This document shows positions 54,569-62,774 of a DNA stretch of 64,000 nt, piece after piece; position 1 is the stretch's first letter, and each line of letters begins with the position of its first letter. The DNA lies in the NCBI GenBank assembly GCA_963700475.1, contig CAVOXR010000015.1:124001-188000 (forward strand), given 5' to 3'. Both the position numbers and the translations under genes were made by a program. This stretch comes from Prado023 sp963700475. GTDB taxonomy: Bacteria > Actinomycetota > Actinomycetes > S36-B12 > CAIYMF01. The notes below the pieces were generated by a model. It was given only the letters and a program-made list of their open reading frames with translations. It was not told the DNA's origin and did not search any database.

Positions 54569-55584
54569 CGACCATCGACAAGGCCGAGGCCGCGGGCTCA
54601 ACGTTCAAGCAGGCCAATGATCGGTTCATCAACCGGCATGCCTCGCTGATGCCCACGTTCGCCGCGCTCGGGGTGCTGGTGCTGCTCCTGATCGCCGCCC
54701 AGCTCTACTTCGGCGACTTCGTGAGCCCGGGGAACATGTCGGCACTCCTGCTCGACAACGCCTACCTCATGGTCATCGCGGTGGGCATGACGTTCGTCAT
54801 CCTCACCGCCGGGATCGACCTGTCGGTGGGCTCCGTGATGGCATTCACCGGGATCCTGCTGTCCAGTCTCCTGTCCGACGGGACGCCCGCGGTGGTGGCC
54901 GTTCCGGTCATACTCCTCGCAGGTGCGCTGATCGGCCTGCTCATCGGCGTCCTCGTCCAGTACTTCGATGTGCAGCCGTTCATCGCCTCGCTGGCGGGAC
55001 TGTTCCTCGCTCGCGGCCTGGCGTTCGTGGTGAGCCTCAAGTCGATCCGCGTCGACGACTCCTCGGTCCTGTGGTTGCAGTCGACCCGCTTCCAGGTCGG
55101 TGGCTGGTACATCACACCCACCGGCATCCTCGCGCTGGTGGCGGTCGCGATCGGAGCGTTCGTCCTGCAGTACACACGGTTCGGCCGCACCATCTACGCG
55201 ATCGGCGGCAATGAGCAGTCGGCCCGGTTGATGGGACTCAAGGTGGGCCGGACCAAGGTGCTTGTCTACCTGATCTCGGGGACCCTCGCCGGGGTGGCCG
55301 GCCTGATCCTGACTGCGTACTCCGGTGCCGGCTACCCGCGAAACGGCATCGGCACCGAGCTCGACGCCATCGCGGCCGTCGTCATCGGCGGCACCCTGCT
55401 CTCGGGCGGCCGCGGCTACGTGCTCGGCTCGATGATCGGTGTGTTCGTGTACGGCACGATCAAGACGATCATCTCGTTCCTGGGTGCCGAGCAGGCGTGG
55501 ATGCAGATCATCGTCGGGGGGCTGCTGCTGCTGTTCATCCTGATCCAGCGGTTCATCGTGGCCCGCTCGGAACGCCGGGAGTAG
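54565..55584 (+). CDS. CUT2 sugar ABC permease (YjfF-like)
   Basis: This is the second membrane subunit, with 339 residues. MTFVILTAGIDLSVGSVMAF (about 75-94) and the late GGTLLSGGRGYVLGSMIGV match the YjfF group. It is paired with the preceding YtfT-like gene by a four-base overlap. The two permeases are clearly related to each other but diverged, as in the E. coli ytf system. Confidence 0.92.
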   Translation: MTTIDKAEAAGSTFKQANDRFINRHASLMPTFAALGVLVLLLIAAQLYFGDFVSPGNMSALLLDNAYLMVIAVGMTFVILTAGIDLSVGSVMAFTGILLSSLLSDGTPAVVAVPVILLAGALIGLLIGVLVQYFDVQPFIASLAGLFLARGLAFVVSLKSIRVDDSSVLWLQSTRFQVGGWYITPTGILALVAVAIGAFVLQYTRFGRTIYAIGGNEQSARLMGLKVGRTKVLVYLISGTLAGVAGLILTAYSGAGYPRNGIGTELDAIAAVVIGGTLLSGGRGYVLGSMIGVFVYGTIKTIISFLGAEQAWMQIIVGGLLLLFILIQRFIVARSERRE

Positions 55585-55596
55585 ACACGCCCGGGG

Positions 55597-57174
55597 GTGG
55601 TTGCGTTGCCCGCGTCCGGCGGCACCCGCGACAATGGCCGGGTGGAACCTGAGCGACCGCTGCTCGAGCTCACGGGAGCGACGGTGCGCTTCGGGGCGGA
55701 GACGGCGCTGGATGCTGTCGACTTCCAGATGTACCCGGGCGAGGTGCACTCCCTCATGGGGGAGAACGGCGCCGGGAAGTCGACCCTCGTCAAGGCCATC
55801 ACCGGCGCCCTGGTGATGGACTCCGGGGTCCTGCGGCTCGAGGGGAAGGAGGTCGCCTTCGCCACCCCGCACGCCGCGCAGGTCGCGGGTATCAGCACGG
55901 TGTACCAGGAGATCGAGCTGTTGCCGAACGTCTCGGTGGCCGAGAACATCGCCCTTGGCAGGGAGGCGCGCCGGTTCGGGGTCATCGACTGGCGCATGAT
56001 GCGCCGGACTGCCGCGGCAGCGCTGCACGAGCTCGGGCTGGACATCGATCCGGGTTCGATCCTCGGCACCCATCCGGTGGCGGTGCAGCAGCTCGTCGCG
56101 ATCGCGCGAGCCATCTCCACCGACGTGAAGGTGCTCGTCCTCGACGAGCCCACCTCGAGCCTGGACCTCAACGAGGTCGCCGAGCTCTTCCGCGTGATCC
56201 GCGAGCTCAAGAGGCGCGGCGTCGCCATCCTGTTCGTGTCGCACTTCCTCGATCAGGTCTACGAGATCTGCGACCGGGTCACCGTGCTACGAGATGGACA
56301 ACTCGTCGGTGAGTACCGAACGAGCGACCTGCTGCGGGTGGATCTCGTGCAGAAGATGCTGGGCCACGAGGTATCGGCCTACCGGGGCAGCCCGAGCGGA
56401 CCGGCACCCGAGGGTGACGGGCCAACGTTCTTCAGTGCCCGCGGCATCACTGCCGCGCCCGGAATCGCCGACGCCGATCTCGAGATCGCCGAGGGCGAGG
56501 TGCTTGGGCTGGCCGGCCTGCTGGGCTCGGGGCGGACCCCGCTGGCGCGGGCGCTGACCGGGGTGGACCGCCTCCAGGCGGGCACCATCCGCATCGAAGA
56601 GCGCGACGAGAACCTGTCGAACCCGCGCAGGGCGATGACGTTGGGCGTGGTCTACTCCCCGGAGGACCGGCGCGCCGACGGAATCGTCAGCCAGCTCAGC
56701 GTCCTGGAGAACATCACGTTGTCGGTGCAGTCCCAGCGCGGGATCATGCGCCGGATCAGCACCGCACGTCAGCGCGAGCTGGCGGCCAGTTGGGTCGAGG
56801 CGTTGGACATCCGGCCTCCCGACCTGGACCGGCCGGCCGGTCAGCTGTCGGGCGGCAACCAGCAGAAGCTCCTTCTGGCGCGCCTGCTCGCAGTCTCCCC
56901 CCGCGTCCTCGTCCTGGACGAGCCGACCCGCGGGATCGACGTCGGCGCGAAGGTCGAGATCCAGAACCTCGTGTCCGAGCTCGCCGCCAACGGCTTGTCG
57001 GTGGTGTTCGTCTCCGCTGAGCTCGAGGAGGTGCTGCGCGTCGGTGACCGCGTCGCGGTCCTCAAGGACGGCAGGATCGTCGAGACGGTGCGCTCGGCAG
57101 ACGTCTCCGTGGACCAGCTCCTGGCGCTGGTCGCGCGTCCCTCGGTACCGGAGCCCGAGGACGGACGTGACTGA
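55597..57174 (+). CDS. Second CUT2 sugar ABC ATPase
   Basis: This is another full two-domain ATPase (525 residues) in the same operon. It has GENGAGKSTLVK, VLVLDEPTSSLD, GLLGSGRTPL, LSGGNQQK and VLVLDEPTRGIDVGAK. It is a parallel copy of the product of the gene at 51978 and keeps all catalytic motifs. CUT2 operons normally hold one such gene, so it may serve another importer or replace the first under other conditions. The start is unsure: GTG 55597 or GTG 55642, neither with a strong site. It overlaps the LacI gene by eight bases. Confidence 0.88.
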   Translation: MVALPASGGTRDNGRVEPERPLLELTGATVRFGAETALDAVDFQMYPGEVHSLMGENGAGKSTLVKAITGALVMDSGVLRLEGKEVAFATPHAAQVAGISTVYQEIELLPNVSVAENIALGREARRFGVIDWRMMRRTAAAALHELGLDIDPGSILGTHPVAVQQLVAIARAISTDVKVLVLDEPTSSLDLNEVAELFRVIRELKRRGVAILFVSHFLDQVYEICDRVTVLRDGQLVGEYRTSDLLRVDLVQKMLGHEVSAYRGSPSGPAPEGDGPTFFSARGITAAPGIADADLEIAEGEVLGLAGLLGSGRTPLARALTGVDRLQAGTIRIEERDENLSNPRRAMTLGVVYSPEDRRADGIVSQLSVLENITLSVQSQRGIMRRISTARQRELAASWVEALDIRPPDLDRPAGQLSGGNQQKLLLARLLAVSPRVLVLDEPTRGIDVGAKVEIQNLVSELAANGLSVVFVSAELEEVLRVGDRVAVLKDGRIVETVRSADVSVDQLLALVARPSVPEPEDGRD

Positions 57175-58177
57175 CAACCGGCCCGAGCGTGCCCCGAACA
57201 TCTTCGATGTGGCGCGGTTGGCTGGTGTCTCGCACCAGACCGTCTCCCGCGTGGTGAACCGCTCGCCGAATGTGCGTCCGGCCACGCGGGAGCGCGTGGA
57301 GCGCGCAATCACGCAACTGCGCTACAGCCCGTCGCCGCAGGCCCGGGCCCTGGTCACGAGGCGCACCCGGACCATTGGCCTGATCGCGCCGAGCGTTGCC
57401 GACCATGGGCCGAACGTGATCGCCATGCACTTCAACATGGCGGCGCGCGTGGCACGTTACCGCGTCGACACGGTCAGCACAGCGGGTGACGACCCCGTGA
57501 GCGTCAGGTCGACCGTCGAGGCGCTCTTGCGCCAGCGGGTCGACGGGATCGTGCTGATCGTCATCGACAGCAGCGTGCTGGAGATGGTTCGGGGACTCGA
57601 GCTCGGCGTCCCCGTCATCGCGTCGGCCTCGACGCAGCGGCGCAGCCCCATCCTCGTGTCGATCGACCAGTACCGCGGTGCGCGTTCAGCGGTTCGGCAC
57701 CTTGCCGAGCTGGGTCACGATCGCATCCTGCACCTGACGGGTCCGCCGCGCGCCAATGACTCGATCGAGCGGGTGAGGGGGTGGCGCGACGAGCTTGCCG
57801 AATGGAGGCTGAGCATCCCGGAGCCGATGATCGGCGACTGGACGGCCCGATCGGGCTATCTGATCGGCAGGGAGATCGAGGTCGAGCCGGGCACTGCGGT
57901 CTTCGCATCGAATGACCTGATGGCCATGGGTCTCATGGCAGCACTTCGCGAACGCGGGCTGTCGGTCCCTGGGGACGTGAGCATGGTCGGATTCGACGAC
58001 GTGCCGGAGGCCGCCTACTTGTACCCGCCGCTGACGACAGTACGCCAGGACTTCGCAGCGCTGGGCGAGTTGATGATGCAGAAGATCCTCGTCGCGCTCG
58101 AGGAGGAGGAGCCCATCACCCCCGACACGCCCCTGCCCACGCGGCTCGTGGTGCGCGAGTCGACGCGCCCGCGGTAG
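57167..58177 (+). CDS. Second LacI-family regulator
   Basis: This 336-residue repressor has a LacI helix-turn-helix FDVARLAGVSHQTVSRVVN (about 12-30) and a sugar-binding domain with the usual FASNDLMAMGLMAAL and SMVGFDDVPEA. The GTG start lies inside the end of the second ATPase gene, so the two are translationally coupled. The recognition stretch VSHQTVSRV is the same as in the other LacI protein of this locus, so both may bind the same operators and respond to different sugars. Confidence 0.88.
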   Translation: MTDNRPERAPNIFDVARLAGVSHQTVSRVVNRSPNVRPATRERVERAITQLRYSPSPQARALVTRRTRTIGLIAPSVADHGPNVIAMHFNMAARVARYRVDTVSTAGDDPVSVRSTVEALLRQRVDGIVLIVIDSSVLEMVRGLELGVPVIASASTQRRSPILVSIDQYRGARSAVRHLAELGHDRILHLTGPPRANDSIERVRGWRDELAEWRLSIPEPMIGDWTARSGYLIGREIEVEPGTAVFASNDLMAMGLMAALRERGLSVPGDVSMVGFDDVPEAAYLYPPLTTVRQDFAALGELMMQKILVALEEEEPITPDTPLPTRLVVRESTRPR

Positions 58178-58180
58178 GGC

Positions 58181-59155
58181 TCACACGAGGCGCATTCCCC
58201 AGCGCACCGTGTGCTCCTGGCCGCCGCCGAGCCGGATCAGGTCATCGCCGGTCCGGAATGCATCGGCGACGCAGGTCATCGGCTCGGCGGCCAGTCCTCG
58301 CCGTCGCTGGTCCGGCGGATCGATGGCGTCACCGGTGCACAGCTGCCAGCTGGTCGCGCTGGAATCCATCCACACCGCCGCGGTACGCCCGTCCGAGCCG
58401 GTCAGCCGGAGCCACGACAGCCCATCGCTGAACGTGGCATCGACGAAGGCGTCATCGAGCGTGAGGTCGCCGAGGAGTCGCCCGGCCCGGAAGTCCAGTG
58501 CCTCCGGAACGGGGACCCGCCCGGTGGGCAGGAGCCGGTCGTCAGTGGGGATCCACGAGTCTGCGTCCAGGCTGAGCATTGCTGCGTCCAGTGGGCCGTC
58601 ACCAGGGGAGAGCCATGGGTGGAAGCCGGCCCCGTAGGGCGCATCGCGCAAGCCCAGGTTGCGCGTGGTCAGCGTCACGACCAGGCCCGCGTCGGTGAGT
58701 TCGTAGGTGATGGCGGATCGCAGCGGGAAGGGGTAACCGGGTGTGGGCACCAGGTCCAGCAGCAGGGTGACCCGATGCGGTGCCCGCTCGACAGCGGACC
58801 AGCGCTCCCAGACGGCAAGCCCGTGCAGGGCGGTCTGCCGCGCGGGCTCCGTCAGGGGCACCTGGTAGTCCGTGCCGTCGAAGCTGTACTGCCCGTCCCG
58901 CAGCCGATTGGGCCAGGGCAGGAGAACGGCGCCATGGAAGGCGCCGGCGATCTCGTCGGCGGCGAACGGCACGATCACGTCACGGCCATTGACGCAGAAG
59001 GCGCGCAATGCGGCACCCACCTCGGTGACGACGGCCTCCTGGTCGCCCAGCCGGAGCAGGTGCTGCTCCCCGGAGGGCAGGGGACCGGGGGGCTGGTTCG
59101 CCGTTGGATCAGGCGAAACGGGCACCTGCCCGCCGTGTTCCGGCGCACTGGACAC
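58181..59155 (-). CDS. Aldose 1-epimerase family protein
   Basis: This 324-residue beta-sandwich enzyme is of galactose-mutarotase type and interconverts sugar anomers. It has LLPWPNRLRDGQYSFDG (about 74-90), TALHGLAVW with a catalytic His (about 107-115), GFHPWLSPG (second His) and a C-terminal Glu in LAAEPMTC. The GTG at 59155 has GGAGG four bases upstream; the open frame reaching 59953 is only an antisense shadow of the next gene. It converges on the second LacI gene with a three-base gap and fits the furanose/arabinose locus. Confidence 0.88.
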   Translation of the reverse strand: MSSAPEHGGQVPVSPDPTANQPPGPLPSGEQHLLRLGDQEAVVTEVGAALRAFCVNGRDVIVPFAADEIAGAFHGAVLLPWPNRLRDGQYSFDGTDYQVPLTEPARQTALHGLAVWERWSAVERAPHRVTLLLDLVPTPGYPFPLRSAITYELTDAGLVVTLTTRNLGLRDAPYGAGFHPWLSPGDGPLDAAMLSLDADSWIPTDDRLLPTGRVPVPEALDFRAGRLLGDLTLDDAFVDATFSDGLSWLRLTGSDGRTAAVWMDSSATSWQLCTGDAIDPPDQRRRGLAAEPMTCVADAFRTGDDLIRLGGGQEHTVRWGMRLV

Positions 59156-59269
59156 AACGCCTCCTTCGACCTGCGCTGAGCCTAGACGATCCCGGACCCT
59201 GCCGGAGGCGGGGGCGCTCAAGGCCTTGGATCGGGCGACGTTGTTCACCGCGCCGGCACCCACGTTGCC

Positions 59270-59917
59270 GTGGGTGTGACTAGGGTCGAGCACGTGCATG
59301 AACACAAGCGATTTGACGCCGAGGCAGCGACATGGGACGACGACCCCGGCCACGAGGAGCGGCAGGTGGCGGTGGCCCGGGCGATCGAGGAGGTGGTGGA
59401 CCTCGACCCCCGGATGAACGCGCTCGACGTCGGCGGTGGCACGGGTCGGCTGAGCATCCTGCTCGCCGACCGGGTCGGCTCCGCGGTGGTGACCGACCCG
59501 TCCGCCGGAATGGTGGAGGTCGCACGGGAGCGGATCGAGGAGGCCGGGCTCAGCGACCGGCTGCGCGCCGTTCGAGCCGACCTGACGACCGACCGGCTCG
59601 ACGGGTCCTACGACGTGGCGTGGAGCTCCATGGCGTTGCACCACGTGCAGGACCTGGACGCGCTGTTGCGGTCTTTGGCGGGGCTGCTGGTCGACGGTGG
59701 TCGGCTGGCCATCGCGGACCTTGACGAGGATCCCGACGGCGCCTTCCACGCCGACTTGGCCGACTTCGACGGACACCACGGATTCGACAGGGAACGCCTC
59801 ACCGAGCAGCTGGCCCGCGCCGGCTTCGCCCACGTCAGCTTCGTTGACGCCACGACCATCCTCAAGGGCGACCGCGAGTTCGGCGTGTTCCTGTGCACCG
59901 CGACCAAGGGCGCATGA
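59270..59917 (+). CDS. Class I SAM-dependent methyltransferase
   Basis: This 215-residue protein has motif I LDVGGGTGRLSILLADRVG (about 52-70), VVTDPSAGMVEVAR and the post-II stretch AWSSMALHHVQDLDALL, the pattern of Methyltransf_11/25 enzymes. The substrate is unknown. The start is unclear: GTG at 59270, 59276 or 59294 are all in frame and none has a good site. It diverges from the aldose epimerase gene across 114 bases. Confidence 0.85.
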   Translation: MGVTRVEHVHEHKRFDAEAATWDDDPGHEERQVAVARAIEEVVDLDPRMNALDVGGGTGRLSILLADRVGSAVVTDPSAGMVEVARERIEEAGLSDRLRAVRADLTTDRLDGSYDVAWSSMALHHVQDLDALLRSLAGLLVDGGRLAIADLDEDPDGAFHADLADFDGHHGFDRERLTEQLARAGFAHVSFVDATTILKGDREFGVFLCTATKGA

Positions 59918-59965
59918 GCCCCTGTTGCGACGACCGTGCGAGTGGGAGGACATGCCGCGTGGCTG

Positions 59966-61075
59966 TCAGCTGATCGGGCGGATTCGCGGGTGGTTGCCTG
60001 CGCGGTACCCGTCGCTTGTGGCGGGTCCGAGGTTGGCGCCGTTGAGGTCGACCTGGGCCAGGCCACCCTCGCCTGTGCCGAGGTCGGCCACGAACACGAT
60101 TCGTGCGCTGTCGGGGGTGAAGGTGGGATGGATGGCGTTGCCCCCGTCGGCGGCGAGCTGGGTCACTTGGGTCATCTCGGTGCCGTCGGGGCGGATGGTG
60201 AACAGGTCCGGGGAGGTGTCGCCGGCCGCGGCAAGGGCGGAGTAGGTGATGAGGGTGCCGTCCGGGCTCCAGTCGGCGGTAGCGGCGAACAGCGCCGGGT
60301 CGGTGATTCCCGTGACCGCATGAGCAGCGGTGCTCAGGTCCACCACGGACAGGGTCACCCCTGTCACCTCGGCGTACGGGTCCGCCCTGTCGGCCACCTC
60401 GACAACCGCCGCCGAGCCATCGGGAGCGGGGCGAACGCCGGAGAAGAACGTGGTGGACTCCGGCCCGAGCACCACCTCCACGTCGCCGGTCGCAACCTGC
60501 ACCACCTCCAGGGTGCCCAGCCCGAGGGCGCCACTGGGGTCGAAGGCGTTGCGGCTGTAGATGATCGACTGGCCGTCGGGCATCCACGACGGGTCGTCCA
60601 CGTTCCGGCAGGGGTCGGCGCAGTCGAGGATCCGCTCAGCGTTGGCGCCGTCCACGTCGACGACCCACAGATCCTCCGTGCCGTCGTCGTCGGCCACGAT
60701 CAGCGCGATGCGCTGGCCGTCGGGCGACCAGTCGGGGTTCGTCTGGCCACCGCCGGGCAGGCCCGATGTGGGCGAGTGGACTCCCGTGCCGTCCGGCCGA
60801 ACCAGGCTGGTCCTCAGCTGTTCGTCCTGGTACAGGATCCACTCCTCGCCGGGCCGGACGGTGATCGTCTCGGGGCTGGCAGACGTGCTGGTCTGCCCGG
60901 CCGGCCCCGAACCCGTCGGGGAGCCAGCATCCCCAGTGGCCACGGAACCTCCAGACGTGCACGCTGCAGCGAGGGCCACGACCATGCCGAGCACGATCGG
61001 TGCCCACGCCCGCGGGCTCACTGGCGACCGGGACCCAACCAGTGGAGCAGCCGAGGGGTTCCATGGATGACTCAT
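59966..61075 (-). CDS. TolB-like beta-propeller lipoprotein
   Basis: This 369-residue exported protein has a signal with lipobox LAAAC (Cys39) and a Ser/Thr/Gly linker. A propeller built from PD40-type repeats follows: PDWSPDGQRIALI, PSWMPDGQSIIYS, VRPAPDGSAAVVE, ADWSPDGTLITYS and PTFTPDSARIVFV. These resemble the TolB C-terminal blades. No TolB partner proteins are near. It is probably a surface-anchored binding protein. Confidence 0.85.
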   Translation of the reverse strand: MSHPWNPSAAPLVGSRSPVSPRAWAPIVLGMVVALAAACTSGGSVATGDAGSPTGSGPAGQTSTSASPETITVRPGEEWILYQDEQLRTSLVRPDGTGVHSPTSGLPGGGQTNPDWSPDGQRIALIVADDDGTEDLWVVDVDGANAERILDCADPCRNVDDPSWMPDGQSIIYSRNAFDPSGALGLGTLEVVQVATGDVEVVLGPESTTFFSGVRPAPDGSAAVVEVADRADPYAEVTGVTLSVVDLSTAAHAVTGITDPALFAATADWSPDGTLITYSALAAAGDTSPDLFTIRPDGTEMTQVTQLAADGGNAIHPTFTPDSARIVFVADLGTGEGGLAQVDLNGANLGPATSDGYRAGNHPRIRPIS

Positions 61076-61150
61076 GGCGTCTCGCTCCGTTCCGCAAGTG
61101 CCCCGACAGAGGTGGAGGGAACCAGAGGAGGGGGCAGCCAGCCCTGCCTA

Positions 61151-61182
61151 AGTAGGGCACGCGACCCAAGTAGGGCACGCGC
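61151..61182. repeat. Two 14-base direct repeats
   Basis: AAGTAGGGCACGCG occurs at 61151-61164 and again at 61169-61182, an 18-base period. They lie about 75 bases upstream of the lipoprotein gene start and may be tandem protein-binding sites for it. Confidence 0.6.
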
Positions 61183-61316
61183 AGCCTCGACGGTCAAGGG
61201 TCCGGCGGCAATTCGGTGCGGCTCTGACAAGTCCGCCGCAGAGCAGGAAAGGGGCACGCCGGAGTCCTGAGGGATCAGTGGCTGAGTAAGAAGCGCCCTC
61301 TGACCTGCGCCGACAG

Positions 61317-61391
61317 TAGGGCGGGCGGGATTCGAACCCGCAACCTGACGGGTTATGAGCCCGCTGCTCTGACCAGTTGAGCTACCGCCCC
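61317..61391 (-). tRNA. tRNA-Met (CAT anticodon)
   Basis: The minus strand folds into a cloverleaf: acceptor GGGGCGG with CCGCCCT (terminal G-U), D arm GCTC/GAGC, anticodon arm GCGGG/CCCGT with loop CTCATAA, and T arm GCGGG-TTCGAAT-CCCGC. The anticodon is CAT. The first pair is not the mismatch of initiator tRNA, so it is an elongator Met; the Ile2 type read by lysidine cannot be excluded. The variable loop has six bases by this fold, one more than usual. CCA is not encoded. Confidence 0.9.
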
Positions 61392-61517
61392 GAACGGTCC
61401 AAGCGTAGGGGACGGGCCACGTGTCGCGACGCGTCTGCCCGCCGACGTTTGCTCCCACGCCCAATCGGGTACGCACGAGCGCTCGGTCACGCACGGCCGG
61501 AGAACAGGTGATACTCA

Positions 61518-62729
61518 ATGTCCATGGACGTCATCCCGGTGGGCCCCACAGGTAGTGGGCCGACGGCGGTCAGTAGCGCATCGCCGACCAGTGCTCCCGC
61601 GCCTCGCACGGGGGCGTTCGGCGCCCTGCACACCCGGTGGCTGCTCCTCTGGGCCGGTGCAGGGGCCGTCCTGATCTCTTTGGTATTCGCCGCGCTCGGC
61701 GAGCTGGGGACCCAAGCCTCCGACGAGCTGCTCAGCGCCCTGCTGTACCTCCCCATCATCGCCTGGATCTGGTTCATGGTCGTCCGCCGTGGTGGGGTGC
61801 ATCTCGGTGCGCTTCTTCGGTGGCCGGCGCTCGGGCCCTACTGGTTCGTGGTGGCCGGGATCCTCGTCGTCCAGTTCCTGTTCTCCCTGGCGGCCATCAC
61901 CCTGACGGAGCTGGTCGCTCCGTGGATGGACGACTCGCTCGCCGGTGTGGGCCAGGGCAACCTCCTGCTCGCCCTCATCGGCATCGTGATCCTGCCTCCG
62001 CTGGTGGAGGAGATCACCTTCCGGGGGATCCTGCTGGAGCGCTTCGCGGTGAAGTGGCGGGTGGGCGTCGCCGTGATCGTCTCGGCGGTCTTCTTCGGGA
62101 TCCTGCATGCGGACCCCATCGGCGCCGGCATGTTCGGCGTTGTCACCGGCCTTCTGTACCTGCGCACCGGGTCGCTCTGGCCGGGGATCCTCATCCACTT
62201 CGTCAACAACTTGGTGGCCGTCATCGCCATCCGGGTCGCCGGACCCGAGGCGGCGGCGCAGAACCCGACGCTGTCCGAGTCGCTCATGTCCGCTGGACTG
62301 TTCCTGGTGCTGAGCCTGCCGTTCCTGGTCTGGTTCATCTGGACGCACTGGCCCGCGCGGGGCAGCCTGACGCCCTACCAGCGCTACGAGATGCAGGCCG
62401 GCCTCCCGTCTCGGACGTTCCGCCCGGTCGCATGGTCGGGCGCGGCGGCGCCCGTCCAGGTGGAGGCCACCAGCACACACGTGATGGTCAGCGATGCCAC
62501 GGCGGCCCCTGTTGCCGTGCTGCCGCTGGAGCGTGTGCGGGCTGTCTACCCGTCGAATGTCCCGGGTGGCTCGCAGGTCGTCATCCTGCTCAACGACGGC
62601 TCATGGACCACCATGCAGGTCCCGCCCGGCGACCCCAAGGCCAACCGGGCACTGGCCCTCACCCTCAGCGAGCGCGCCCAGCTGGCGGACCAGCCCGTCG
62701 CTGCGGTTCGCCCGCCCGAGAGCTGGTAG
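61518..62729 (+). CDS. CPBP-family intramembrane metalloprotease with C-terminal extension
   Basis: This 403-residue membrane protein has the CPBP (Rce1-like) motifs: EEITFRGILLERF from about residue 164, FFGILHADP and the final HFVNNLVAV. These residues hold zinc in the membrane. About eight helices end near residue 275. A hydrophilic tail of about 125 residues follows, with beta-rich VVILLNDGSWTTMQVPPG, which many relatives lack. It could cleave membrane proteins or prenylated peptides; the target is unknown. Confidence 0.9.
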   Translation: MSMDVIPVGPTGSGPTAVSSASPTSAPAPRTGAFGALHTRWLLLWAGAGAVLISLVFAALGELGTQASDELLSALLYLPIIAWIWFMVVRRGGVHLGALLRWPALGPYWFVVAGILVVQFLFSLAAITLTELVAPWMDDSLAGVGQGNLLLALIGIVILPPLVEEITFRGILLERFAVKWRVGVAVIVSAVFFGILHADPIGAGMFGVVTGLLYLRTGSLWPGILIHFVNNLVAVIAIRVAGPEAAAQNPTLSESLMSAGLFLVLSLPFLVWFIWTHWPARGSLTPYQRYEMQAGLPSRTFRPVAWSGAAAPVQVEATSTHVMVSDATAAPVAVLPLERVRAVYPSNVPGGSQVVILLNDGSWTTMQVPPGDPKANRALALTLSERAQLADQPVAAVRPPESW

Positions 62730-62736
62730 TCGATTC

Positions 62737-62753
62737 GGTCGATTGGATCGACC
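62737..62753. terminator. Small hairpin between converging genes
   Basis: GGTCGAT (62737-62743) pairs perfectly with ATCGACC (62747-62753) around TGG. It lies in the 45-base gap between the converging CPBP and GcvT-domain genes. Confidence 0.5.
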
Positions 62754-62774
62754 AGATCGACGGCCACAACCGGG

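Noticed and set aside
59156..59953. N-terminal extension of the aldose epimerase frame to 59953
   Set aside because: It is antisense to the methyltransferase gene. The GTG at 59155 with GGAGG and the conserved epimerase start fit better.
61317..61391. tRNA-Met as a mobile-element insertion point
   Set aside because: I see no repeat of its 3' part and no integrase or phage gene on either side within the window.
62731..62760. Repeated TCGA words after the CPBP gene as a possible integration or attachment site
   Set aside because: They are explained by a short hairpin between converging genes. The nearby tRNA gene shows no duplicated 3' end and no integrase is present.
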